NCBI GenBank assembly: GCA_002351925.1
Contig: DEHM01000001.1
Coordinates: 20,041 to 84,040, forward strand
Length of the DNA: 64,000 nucleotides
Source: Bacteroidales bacterium UBA2800
Lineage (GTDB): Bacteria > Bacteroidota > Bacteroidia > Bacteroidales > Paludibacteraceae
Direction: 5' to 3'
Shown: one piece after another, positions 48,907 through 56,404 of the stretch
How positions within the stretch are numbered: the stretch's first letter is position 1
Layout of the letters: each line of letters starts with the position of its first letter
The notes under the pieces: generated by a model
The model's database searches: none
What the model was told of the DNA's origin: nothing
What the model saw: only the letters and a program-made list of their open reading frames with translations
Program-made: the position numbers and the translations under genes

Positions 48907-50862
48907 ATGAATGCAATCCTTCAAGCATTGAGCACCAACGGGTTCGCTACGGCGGACTATCTGGTGTTTGGTTTGTACATCATCATTCTGGTGGGCATGG
49001 GTCTGTTCCTGTCGCGCAGCAAGAAGGGCGAAGAGAAATCGAGTACCGATTATTTTCTGGCGGGTAACACGCTGACTTGGTGGGCCGTAGGTGCCTCACT
49101 CATTGCCGCCAACATCTCTGCCGAACAGTTTATCGGCATGTCGGGTTCTGCTTATCGTTCCGGTATCGCTATGGCGGCGTACGAGTTGATGGCGGCACTA
49201 ACGCTGATCCTCGTGGCGAAGTTCCTGCTGCCGGTGATGATCGAGCGTAAGATCTTCACGATACCGCAGTTCCTGCGCGAACGTTACAACTGGGGCGTCG
49301 GACTCGCGTTCTCGATCTTCTGGCTTTTCCTCTATGTGTTTATCAACCTCACTTCGGTAGCGTGGCTCGGCGCCTTGGCAATTAAGATGATCCTGGGTCT
49401 GCCGGCCGTTAACGGAGTGTTGCTCGGCATGAACGTAGACTTTACCTTACTCACCATCATCCTCATCTTGTTCCTCGTGGCCGGCACCTACTCTATCTAT
49501 GGAGGTCTGGCCTCGGTAGCCTGGACCGACGTGATGCAGGTGACGTTCTTGGTGGGAGGCGGTCTGATAACTGCCTTTGCGGCACTCAACGTCATCGGCG
49601 ATGCCTTGCATATCGACGGCGGTGCTTTTGGCGCATTCTCCGAAATCTATTCGCACCTCGGCGCCATAGAGGGCGACCGCCATTTCCACCTCATCGTCTC
49701 GCGTAACGAAGCGATAACCGACATCGTCAACGACCCCTATTTTGATATTCCGGGTATCGTGGTCATCGTCGGTGCGCTGTGGATATCCAATATCGGCTAC
49801 TGGGGCTTCAACCAGTATATCATCCAGAAGGGTCTGGCGGCCAAAAACCTGAACGAAGCCAAGAAGGGAATGTTGTTCGCCGCAGCACTTAAGTTGCTGA
49901 TTCCGTTCATCGTCTGCATCCCCGGTGTGTGCGCGTTCTATATCATGAACGGTTCCTACAACGGTGTTCCTGTTTACGACCAGCTGGGCGACCTGCTCAG
50001 CGGCACTATAGCACGCTCTGACGATGCCTATCCGTTCTTGATCCGCAACTTCACGCCGGTAGTTGTCAAGGGTCTCTCCTTTGCCGCACTGGCCGCAGCG
50101 GTTATCTCTTCGCTGGCATCGATGTTCAACTCCACTTCCACCATCTTCACGATGGATATCTACAAGCAGTTGATCAACAAAAACGCTTCGGAGAAGCGGC
50201 TGGTGAATGTAGGTCGAATGACGTCTATCTGTGCACTGGTATTGGCGCTGCTGGCTGTCTATCCTATCATGGGCGGTGCCGACCAGGCTTTCCAGGTGAT
50301 TCAGGAGTATTCGGGATTTGTCTTCCCAGGTGTAGTGGTCATCTTCGGTCTGGGACTGCTTTGGAAACGAGCGAGCGGACTGGCGGCCGTAGTCACCGCT
50401 ATCGGTACGTTTGTCTTCTCGATACTGTTTAAGTTCTTGATGCCGGATACGCCGTTCCTGCTGCGTATGGGTTATGTCTTCGCCTGCCTGGCAGTGTTGT
50501 TTATCTCCATCTCGCTGGCATCGAAGAAAGCCGTACCGGCAAAACCGTTGGATGCCGACACAATCCGCACCCAACTTGTCTGGGCACGTGTCTTCTTCGT
50601 GGTTGCACTGTTGTGCGCCGCATTCGGCGTGTTTGGTTACCACGTAGATGAGTTGCGTCTCTACGGAGTAGAGGCCATCTTCTTCCTGGCCACGATGTTC
50701 CTGGTACTCAGTATCTACCTGCGTTCGAATGCCAAAGACAAAGTGCAGGACCCGCAAGCCGTCGATATTGACCTCTCGCTCTTCCGTACCGACCGCGTGT
50801 TTAACATCGGTGCTACGGCCATCATCGTGGCATTGGTATTGATGTATTATTTCCTCTGGTAG
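48907..50862 (+). CDS. Sodium/solute (sugar-type) symporter, SSS family
   Basis: A 651-residue LeuT-fold transporter with about 14 membrane helices. SSS features: DYFLAGNTLTWWAVGASLIAANISAEQFIGMSGSAYRSGIAMAAYELMAALTLILVAKFLLP, IFTIPQFLRERYNWGVG, YSIYGGLASVAWTDVMQVTFLVGGG (SSS signature region) and ALAAAVISSLASMFNSTSTIFTMDIYKQ, where the S/T residues form the Na2 site. These are close to SGLT-type sugar symporters. With GH53 two genes downstream, a galactose or oligosaccharide role is plausible but not shown. Confidence 0.88.
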   Translation: MNAILQALSTNGFATADYLVFGLYIIILVGMGLFLSRSKKGEEKSSTDYFLAGNTLTWWAVGASLIAANISAEQFIGMSGSAYRSGIAMAAYELMAALTLILVAKFLLPVMIERKIFTIPQFLRERYNWGVGLAFSIFWLFLYVFINLTSVAWLGALAIKMILGLPAVNGVLLGMNVDFTLLTIILILFLVAGTYSIYGGLASVAWTDVMQVTFLVGGGLITAFAALNVIGDALHIDGGAFGAFSEIYSHLGAIEGDRHFHLIVSRNEAITDIVNDPYFDIPGIVVIVGALWISNIGYWGFNQYIIQKGLAAKNLNEAKKGMLFAAALKLLIPFIVCIPGVCAFYIMNGSYNGVPVYDQLGDLLSGTIARSDDAYPFLIRNFTPVVVKGLSFAALAAAVISSLASMFNSTSTIFTMDIYKQLINKNASEKRLVNVGRMTSICALVLALLAVYPIMGGADQAFQVIQEYSGFVFPGVVVIFGLGLLWKRASGLAAVVTAIGTFVFSILFKFLMPDTPFLLRMGYVFACLAVLFISISLASKKAVPAKPLDADTIRTQLVWARVFFVVALLCAAFGVFGYHVDELRLYGVEAIFFLATMFLVLSIYLRSNAKDKVQDPQAVDIDLSLFRTDRVFNIGATAIIVALVLMYYFLW

Positions 50863-50880
50863 GCAACAAACGTGCAGATT

Positions 50881-51312
50881 ATGTTAGCACATTTTCAGAC
50901 CGACTGGATTCTGGTCATCACCAAAATCATCTTAGCCACCTCGCTGGGTTACCTCATCGGCATGGAGCGTGAGCTGCACGGCAAAGTGGTGGGTACGCGT
51001 ACTATCTCTCTCATCGCTATCGGCAGTGCCCTCTACGTACTGATGTCGCCCTCAATCTTCGGAGGCGATAACAGTCGTATCATCGCACAGGTCGTCTCCG
51101 GCATCGGTTTCCTGGGAGCCGGTATCATCTTCAAGGATGGCGATACCATCAAGGGCCTGACGACGGCGGCAACTGTCTGGTGCGCCGCAGCTATCGGGTG
51201 CCTCTGCGGTTTCGGTATGTTTGCCGAGGCTATCCTGGGTACGGTAGCCATCATGACCGTTAACATCTGTTTCAAGCACCTCCACGCAGAGAAAGAGACA
51301 AAAGACAAATAG
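50881..51312 (+). CDS. MgtC/SapB-family membrane protein
   Basis: A 143-residue membrane protein: WILVITKIILATSLGYLIGMERELHGKVVGTRTISLIAIGSALYVLMS and IIAQVVSGIGFLGAGIIFKDGDTIKGLTTAATVWCAAAIGCLCGFGMFAEAI match the MgtC core (GxERE, RT, SGIGFLGAGxI, GLTTAAxxW). It has only the hydrophobic domain, not the C-terminal ACT-like domain of virulence MgtC. Such proteins have been linked to magnesium homeostasis and F-type ATPase modulation. ATG 50881 is preferred over the GTG three codons upstream. Confidence 0.88.
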   Translation: MLAHFQTDWILVITKIILATSLGYLIGMERELHGKVVGTRTISLIAIGSALYVLMSPSIFGGDNSRIIAQVVSGIGFLGAGIIFKDGDTIKGLTTAATVWCAAAIGCLCGFGMFAEAILGTVAIMTVNICFKHLHAEKETKDK

Positions 51313-51316
51313 TCCC

Positions 51317-52354
51317 ATGAGAAAGACCCTCCTTTTTGCCCTCACAGCCTGCCTGCTGACGGCCTGCTACTACCGTACCGACACGCCTCGCGGCTCGTGG
51401 GCCAAGGGGTGTGACCTGAGCTGGCTCAGCGAGATGGAACACGACAGTGTGTTCGCCTACGACTGCATGGCTGCGCTCCATGAGAGGGGCATGAACGCCG
51501 TGCGACTGCGCGTGTGGGTCAACCATGCTACCGGCTGGAGCAACAAGGACGATATGGTCGCACTCGCCAAACGTGCAGCCCAACAGGGGCTACGTGTGAT
51601 GGTGGATATCCACTATTCCGACTTCTTTGCCGACCCGAGCCATCAGGCCATCCCTGCGGCTTGGAAGGACTACGACTACCCCACGATGCTCGAAGCCGTA
51701 CGCCAGCACACCCTCGACGTGCTCTATGCGCTCAAGGAAGCCGGCGTCAAACCCGAATGGGTACAGATTGGCAACGAGACACCTAACGGTATGTTGTGGC
51801 CCATGGGTCGAGTTGACAAAGAGGCTGGCCATTGGACAGAATACGCCGGTTTCACCGCCATGGGATACCAAGCCGCCAAAGAGGCTTTCCCCGACATAGT
51901 CGTCATCGTCCATGTGGACAACGCCTACGAGCAACGCGACTGGTTCTGGCAATCGATGGCGGCGCACGGCGGCAAATGGGACATGATAGGCCTGAGCCAC
52001 TATCCTATGATGAGTGCTTGGAACGGCGGCAAGAGTTGGCAGGAGATGAACACGCTGGCTGAAGCCAATATACGTCAACTCATCCGTCAGTGGCACTGCC
52101 CTGTTATGATTGCCGAAGTAGGTACTTTTGCCAACGATACACTGTCGGCTGTCGTGATGGCCGATTTTGTGGAACGCATTACCTCCATCGACTCCTGCGC
52201 AGGAATCTTCTATTGGGAGCCGCAAGTGTTCGGTGGATGGCGACCTGCAGAGTATATCCTGCTGGGCTGGGGCAGTTACGACATGGGAGCCTTCACGCCT
52301 GATGGACAGCCCTCGCAAGTAATGGATATACTATTGAATTCGCAGAAAAAATGA
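51317..52354 (+). CDS. Glycoside hydrolase family 53 arabinogalactan endo-beta-1,4-galactanase (lipoprotein)
   Basis: A 345-residue lipoprotein (LLTAC lipobox, C17) that would cleave beta-1,4-galactan side chains of pectin at the cell surface. (beta/alpha)8 motifs: SWAKGCDLSWLSEMEH, NAVRLRVWVNH, GLRVMVDIHYSDFFADPSHQAIPAAW, EWVQIGNETPNGMLWPMG (acid/base E), MIGLSHYPMMSAW, CPVMIAEVGT (nucleophile E) and GIFYWEPQVFGGW. Full-length for a single-domain GH53. It sits with an SSS symporter rather than next to a SusC/SusD pair. tonB follows behind its own promoter. Confidence 0.92.
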   Translation: MRKTLLFALTACLLTACYYRTDTPRGSWAKGCDLSWLSEMEHDSVFAYDCMAALHERGMNAVRLRVWVNHATGWSNKDDMVALAKRAAQQGLRVMVDIHYSDFFADPSHQAIPAAWKDYDYPTMLEAVRQHTLDVLYALKEAGVKPEWVQIGNETPNGMLWPMGRVDKEAGHWTEYAGFTAMGYQAAKEAFPDIVVIVHVDNAYEQRDWFWQSMAAHGGKWDMIGLSHYPMMSAWNGGKSWQEMNTLAEANIRQLIRQWHCPVMIAEVGTFANDTLSAVVMADFVERITSIDSCAGIFYWEPQVFGGWRPAEYILLGWGSYDMGAFTPDGQPSQVMDILLNSQKK

Positions 52355-52362
52355 AAAAAAAT

Positions 52363-52393
52363 TTGCATATATCCAATTTTTGTTGTAACTTTG
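52363..52393 (+). promoter_or_regulatory. Promoter of tonB-recG
   Basis: -33 TTG (52363-52365) in TTTGCATATATCC, 20-nt spacer, -7 TAACTTTG (52386-52393). A leader of about 55 nt precedes the tonB ATG. The promoter starts within a few bases of the GH53 stop. Confidence 0.8.
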
Positions 52394-52453
52394 CAGCCGA
52401 TTTGGAATATATGTGGCCCTGGGCCATGTTCATCGACCTAAAAAACACAAGAT

Positions 52454-53134
52454 ATGCAGTTAAAGAAATCTGAACAAGCCAGCCTGGAGAGCAGCAAGAT
52501 TGTTTATGTTCTCATGGGTTTTGTCTTCGTCCTCAGTCTGTGCTACGTAGCGCTGGAGTGGACGGAGCGCGAGGTTACGAAGTATGAGGTGACCGACACC
52601 GATTTCCTCTTTGAGGAAGAGGTGGAGATCCAGCAGACCAGCCAAGAGACGCCTCCTCCCCCCCCACCCCCACAAGTGCAGGAAGTGGAAGTGCTCAACG
52701 TCGTGGAGGATGACAAGGAGGTAGAGTCTATCGAGGTCAACACCGAGGATGACAAAGAGTCCGAAGTCGTTATCGCCGCGCCGGTAGAGGCTCCGGTTGA
52801 GGAAGAAGAGGAAGAAGTGGTCTTCGTGGTCGTAGAGTCGATGCCGGAATTCCCGGGTGGACAGCAAGCCCTCTTCAAGTACCTGAGCGAGAACGTGAAG
52901 TATCCGGTTATTGCCCAGGAGAACGGTATCCAGGGTCGTGTCATCTGCCAGTTCGTGGTCAACAAAGACGGTTCGATCGTCGATGTAGAAGTGGTTCGCT
53001 CGGGTGGTGATCCTTCGCTCGACAAAGAGGCCGTACGCGTCATCAAGTCGATGCCGAAATGGAAACCCGGTAAGCAACGTGGTAAAGCCGTACGTGTGAA
53101 ATATACCGTTCCGGTGAACTTCAAACTGCAATAA
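52454..53134 (+). CDS. Energy transducer TonB
   Basis: A 226-residue protein. One N-terminal membrane helix (KIVYVLMGFVFVLSLCYVALEW, about 15-36), a periplasmic spacer with seven consecutive prolines and an acidic valine/glutamate stretch (about 60-125), then a TonB C-terminal domain (about 130-226): EFPGGQQALFKYLSENVKYPVIAQENGIQGRVICQFVVNKDGSIVDVEVVRSGGDPSLDKEAVRVIKSMPKWKPG (given by region 52846-53070). It couples the proton gradient to TonB-dependent outer-membrane transport. exbB/exbD are not adjacent, so this may be one of several TonBs. It shares its transcript with recG. Confidence 0.9.
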   Translation: MQLKKSEQASLESSKIVYVLMGFVFVLSLCYVALEWTEREVTKYEVTDTDFLFEEEVEIQQTSQETPPPPPPPQVQEVEVLNVVEDDKEVESIEVNTEDDKESEVVIAAPVEAPVEEEEEEVVFVVVESMPEFPGGQQALFKYLSENVKYPVIAQENGIQGRVICQFVVNKDGSIVDVEVVRSGGDPSLDKEAVRVIKSMPKWKPGKQRGKAVRVKYTVPVNFKLQ

Positions 53135-53162
53135 CCTAGGTCAACCTAGGAACGCCTAGGAT
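53133..53162. repeat. Triplicated 10-nt direct repeat between tonB and recG
   Basis: AACCTAGGTC (53133-53142), AACCTAGGAA (53143-53152) and CGCCTAGGAT (53153-53162), a 10-nt period around CCTAGG. The first copy begins in the tonB stop codon and the last runs into the recG ATG (53161). Same placement as the 11-nt triplets at 2840 and 31804. Confidence 0.82.
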
Positions 53163-55251
53163 GGATTTAGCTTATAGAGATATCACCTATTGTAAGAGTG
53201 TCGGCGCGAAGCGTGCCGACATTCTTCGTTCAGAGCTCGGTGTGCGCACCGCGCTCGATATGGTGCGACAGTATCCCTATAAGTACATTGACCGCAGTCG
53301 CTTTTATCGCATCGCCGAACTGGACGACGAGGACACCTATGTCCAGATCATTGGCGAGGTCACCGAGTGGCACACCGTAGGTATCGGCAAGGCCCAACGC
53401 CTCATCGCTACCTTCAACGACGGCACCCACCAGTGCGAACTGGTCTGGTTCCGCGGCGTGCAGTACGTCAAGTTGGCCAAGGGAGTCCAATATCTGCTCT
53501 TCGGAAAGCCCAGCCGCTTCCAGCATTTATACAACTTCGTCCATCCCGAACTGACGCCGATGAGCAAGGTGACGCCGGAGATGACGCAGGGACTGGAACC
53601 GTACTACAACACTACCGACCGCATGAAGCGTATCAACCTCAACTCCAAGGCGATACGTGGTATCATTGCCGAACTGCTGCCTGACCTCAAAGCGGGCGTA
53701 CCGGACACCATCGGAGCCGACATTCTGCAACGCTACCGACTCATGTCGCTCACCGACGCACTCCTCAACGTCCATTTCCCGCACGACACCCTCTCTATGC
53801 AGAACGCACGGGCCAGACTCAAGTTCGAAGAACTCTTTTATATCCAGTTGCAGATCCTGCGACAGATGAAACGGCGAGAGCAGAACCCCGGCTTCTTGAT
53901 GCCTACCGTCGGTAGTCGTTTCCACGCGCTCTATCGCGCCTTGCCCTTCGACCTGACCAACGCCCAGAAACGCGTCATCCGGGAGATACACGATGACCTC
54001 AAGTCCGGCCATCAGATGAATCGTCTGCTGCAAGGTGATGTGGGTTCCGGCAAGACGCTCGTGGCCCTGCTGTGCTGCCTGCTGGCTGTCGACAACGGCT
54101 ATCAGACTTGTATCATGGCGCCCACCGAGATACTCGCCAACCAGCACTACGAGACACTCAAAGCCTTTCTCGCGCCCCTTGGCGACGCCGTCCACGTTGC
54201 CCTGCTCACCGGTTCCACCACGCCTAAGAACCGCGTACCTATCCACAACGGTCTGATGAACGGTACGATACACATCCTCATAGGTACGCACGCGCTTCTG
54301 GAAGATAAGGTACAGTGGAACAACCTCGGCTTTGTCGTCATCGACGAGCAGCACCGTTTCGGAGTGGCCCAGCGCGCCAAGCTCTGGACCAAAAACCGAC
54401 TCTCACCCCATATCCTCGTTATGACGGCTACGCCTATCCCCCGTACGCTGGCTATGACCGTCTATGGCGATCTGCAGGTATCTGTCATCGACGAACTGCC
54501 ACCCGGCCGCAAGCCTATCCAGACTATCCACTACAACCTGCAACGCCGCGCACAGGTATATGCCTTCCTGCGCAAGCAGATACAGGCCGGCCGACAGATA
54601 TACGTCGTCTATCCGCTCATCAAAGAGAACGAGAAAATGGATTTGCAAGACTTGGAGAACGGCTTCAACGAACTATGTGAAGCCTTCCCCGAGTATAAAA
54701 TTTCAATGGTACACGGCCAAATGCGCGCAGCCGACAAAGACCTGCAGATGCAGCGTTTCGCCAGCGGTGAGACACAGATACTCGTCGCCACCACCGTCAT
54801 CGAAGTCGGAGTCAACGTGCCCAACGCCACCGTCATGATGATTCAGAACGCCGAGCGTTTCGGACTGAGCCAACTCCACCAGCTGCGCGGACGCGTAGGA
54901 CGCGGCGGCGAACAGAGCTACTGTCTGCTCCTCACCGACAACGAGATAAGCACCGACACCCGCAAACGCATGGATATCATGGTGGCTACCAATGACGGTT
55001 TCCGCATTGCTGAAGCTGACCTACAACTGCGCGGACCGGGCGACATGCAAGGTACACAGCAGAGCGGTACCCCCTTCGACCTGCATATAGCCAACCTCGC
55101 TACCGACGGCAAACTGCTCAACCTCGCGCGGCAGGCCGCACTCGACATTCTCGAGGCTGATCCGTTGCTGGAAGATGAACGCAACCGTATCTACAAACGT
55201 CAGCTCGACATCCTCCGCCAGGAAAAGCCGATGTGGGGAGATATTAGCTAA
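53161..55251 (+). CDS. recG: ATP-dependent DNA helicase RecG
   Basis: A 696-residue superfamily 2 helicase that remodels stalled forks and recombination intermediates. The N-terminal wedge/OB domain spans about 1-230. Helicase motifs follow: LTNAQKRVIREI, LLQGDVGSGKTLVALL (Walker A at 292-299), MAPTEILANQHY, IGTHALLEDKVQW, VVIDEQHRFG (DEQH box), MTATPIPRTLAMT, VHGQMRAADKDLQMQRFASGETQILVATTVIEVGVNVPNA and HQLRGRVGRG. Full length for the family. The ATG is directly preceded by the CCTAGG repeats. It ends at a shared terminator facing rpsU. Confidence 0.95.
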   Translation: MDLAYRDITYCKSVGAKRADILRSELGVRTALDMVRQYPYKYIDRSRFYRIAELDDEDTYVQIIGEVTEWHTVGIGKAQRLIATFNDGTHQCELVWFRGVQYVKLAKGVQYLLFGKPSRFQHLYNFVHPELTPMSKVTPEMTQGLEPYYNTTDRMKRINLNSKAIRGIIAELLPDLKAGVPDTIGADILQRYRLMSLTDALLNVHFPHDTLSMQNARARLKFEELFYIQLQILRQMKRREQNPGFLMPTVGSRFHALYRALPFDLTNAQKRVIREIHDDLKSGHQMNRLLQGDVGSGKTLVALLCCLLAVDNGYQTCIMAPTEILANQHYETLKAFLAPLGDAVHVALLTGSTTPKNRVPIHNGLMNGTIHILIGTHALLEDKVQWNNLGFVVIDEQHRFGVAQRAKLWTKNRLSPHILVMTATPIPRTLAMTVYGDLQVSVIDELPPGRKPIQTIHYNLQRRAQVYAFLRKQIQAGRQIYVVYPLIKENEKMDLQDLENGFNELCEAFPEYKISMVHGQMRAADKDLQMQRFASGETQILVATTVIEVGVNVPNATVMMIQNAERFGLSQLHQLRGRVGRGGEQSYCLLLTDNEISTDTRKRMDIMVATNDGFRIAEADLQLRGPGDMQGTQQSGTPFDLHIANLATDGKLLNLARQAALDILEADPLLEDERNRIYKRQLDILRQEKPMWGDIS

Positions 55252-55252
55252 C

Positions 55253-55280
55253 AAAAAAAGACCGCAACTGCGGTCTTTTT
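55253..55280. terminator. Bidirectional terminator between recG and rpsU
   Basis: AGACCGCA (55259-55266) pairs with TGCGGTCT (55269-55276), flanked by A7 upstream and T5 downstream. The hairpin lies between the two convergent stop codons and works in both directions. Confidence 0.88.
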
Positions 55281-55281
55281 A

Positions 55282-55476
55282 TTACATATCGTCGTGAGCG
55301 TGCAACGACTGCACATACTTCGCATGTGCCATCTTCACCCGTTTCAACTCACTCGGTTTGTCGAATTGCTGACGACGACGGAGCTCTTTAACGACACCCG
55401 TCTTATCGAATTTGCGTTTGAATTTCTTAATCGCGCGCTCGATGTTCTCACCTTCTTTAACAGGAACGATAATCAT
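55282..55476 (-). CDS. rpsU: 30S ribosomal protein bS21
   Basis: A 64-residue basic ribosomal protein: MIIVPVKEGENIERAIKKFKRKFDKTGVVKELRRRQQFDKPSE then LKRVKMAHAKYVQ, the full family pattern. bS21 sits near the anti-Shine-Dalgarno region of 16S rRNA. The start at 55476 is fixed by the family N-terminus and by a consensus Shine-Dalgarno sequence 6 nt upstream, rare among genes here. The longer frame runs into tRNA-Leu, whose 3' end is 21 nt before the ATG, so rpsU is probably expressed from the tRNA transcript. Confidence 0.95.
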   Translation of the reverse strand: MIIVPVKEGENIERAIKKFKRKFDKTGVVKELRRRQQFDKPSELKRVKMAHAKYVQSLHAHDDM

Positions 55477-55482
55477 TGCATA

Positions 55483-55492
55483 CACCTCCTTT
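55483..55492 (-). promoter_or_regulatory. Consensus Shine-Dalgarno sequence of rpsU
   Basis: Minus strand AAAGGAGGTG, 6 nt before the ATG at 55476, complementary to the 16S rRNA 3' end. No comparable site was seen ahead of the other genes inspected, in line with the SD-poor leaders of Bacteroidota. In this phylum rpsU is known as an exception and is thought to be controlled through bS21 occupancy of the ribosome. Confidence 0.9.
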
Positions 55493-55497
55493 CGTAG

Positions 55498-55577
55498 TAC
55501 CCAGGGCCGGGATCGAACCGGCACGGTTTCCCATTGGTGTTTGAGACCAACGCGTCTACCAATTCCGCCACCTGGGC
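55498..55577 (-). tRNA. tRNA-Leu (anticodon CAA)
   Basis: Minus strand, 80 nt without CCA. Acceptor GCCCAGG pairs with CCTGGGT (last pair G-T), D-arm GGAATTGGTAGACGC, anticodon stem TTGGT/ACCAA with loop CTCAAAC (CAA, reads UUG), a short class II variable arm, T-arm GCCGGTTCGATCCCGGC. CCA is not encoded. A strong promoter lies at 55612-55642, and rpsU begins 21 nt downstream. Confidence 0.95.
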
Positions 55578-55611
55578 TTGCTCATTCTCCCTATACGGGC
55601 GAAAAAGCGTG

Positions 55612-55642
55612 CAAAAGTACTGCTTTTTTTTGAATTAGCCAA
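55612..55642 (-). promoter_or_regulatory. Promoter of tRNA-Leu-rpsU
   Basis: Minus strand: -33 TTG (55642-55640), 20-nt spacer with A8, -7 TACTTTTG (55619-55612). From the spacer to about 15 nt past the -7 box, 34 nt are identical to the tRNA-Glu promoter region (62062-62095). Confidence 0.85.
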
Positions 55643-55659
55643 ATTATTTTGCATTTTTT

Positions 55660-55690
55660 TTGTATATTTGCTTCTTTTTTTGTAATTTTG
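55660..55690 (+). promoter_or_regulatory. Promoter of tcdA, with nearly no leader
   Basis: Plus strand: -33 TTG (55660-55662), 20-nt spacer, -7 TAATTTTG (55683-55690). The ATG at 55700 is only 9 nt beyond the -7 box, so the mRNA has a very short or no leader. A second TATATTTG (55663-55670) lacks a well-placed -33 box. Confidence 0.75.
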
Positions 55691-55699
55691 CCGCCTGAT

Positions 55700-56404
55700 A
55701 TGGAAGCAGAACGGGATTTCTTTATGCGAAGTGAAGCCCTTTTGGGTGCAGATGCGATGCAAGCCTTGCACTCCCAACGGGTGATTATCGTAGGCGTAGG
55801 CGGGGTAGGCTCCTGGTGCGCCGAGTGTCTTATCCGCACCGGCCTCACCCATCTTACCATCGTCGATGGCGACACCGTGCAGCCCTCCAATCTCAACCGC
55901 CAACTTCCGGCTACGCAGGCTACCCTCGGCCAACCTAAAGTGGAAGCACTCCGCCAACGCCTCCTTGCCATCAACCCAGAAGCAGAGATCATCGCCCGCA
56001 ACGAGATGGTGAATAGCGACTGGCTGCAGGCGAACAGTCTGGAGAGCTACGACTATATCATCGATGCCATCGACAGTGTCAACGACAAAGTAGACCTATT
56101 ATTATACGCGTCGCGCGTGCGCGGGGCGAAGATCTTCTCTTCTATGGGAGCCGCCCTCCGTTTCGACCCTACCCAAGTTACCACTGCCGAACTCTTCTCC
56201 GTCAAGGGCGACGCTCTCGCCAAGGCCGTACGCGCACGTATGAAACGGCTCGACCGCTATCCGAACAAAAAAATTCGCTGCGTCTATTCCTCAGAACAGG
56301 CACAGCGTTGCGAGACACGCGGATCGCTCATGCAGGTCACAGCCGTCTTCGGCTGCACCTTAGCGGCGCTTGTGACGGAAGAACTTCTTCGCCGGACGCG
56401 ATGA
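55700..56404 (+). CDS. tcdA: tRNA threonylcarbamoyladenosine dehydratase TcdA (ThiF/E1-like)
   Basis: A 234-residue ATP-dependent enzyme that converts t6A37 to cyclic t6A in tRNAs reading ANN codons. E1-like features: RSEALLGADAMQALHSQRVIIVGVGGVGSWCAECLIRTGLTHLTIVDGDTVQPSNLNRQ (nucleotide loop GVGGVGS at 32-38), DYIIDAIDSVNDKVDLLLYA, SSMGAALRFDPTQV and RCVYSSEQ. Length fits TcdA (about 240-270). The frame is open 17 codons upstream, through the promoter; 55700 matches the family start. Its last 45 bases overlap the convergent DEAD-box gene. Confidence 0.92.
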   Translation: MEAERDFFMRSEALLGADAMQALHSQRVIIVGVGGVGSWCAECLIRTGLTHLTIVDGDTVQPSNLNRQLPATQATLGQPKVEALRQRLLAINPEAEIIARNEMVNSDWLQANSLESYDYIIDAIDSVNDKVDLLLYASRVRGAKIFSSMGAALRFDPTQVTTAELFSVKGDALAKAVRARMKRLDRYPNKKIRCVYSSEQAQRCETRGSLMQVTAVFGCTLAALVTEELLRRTR

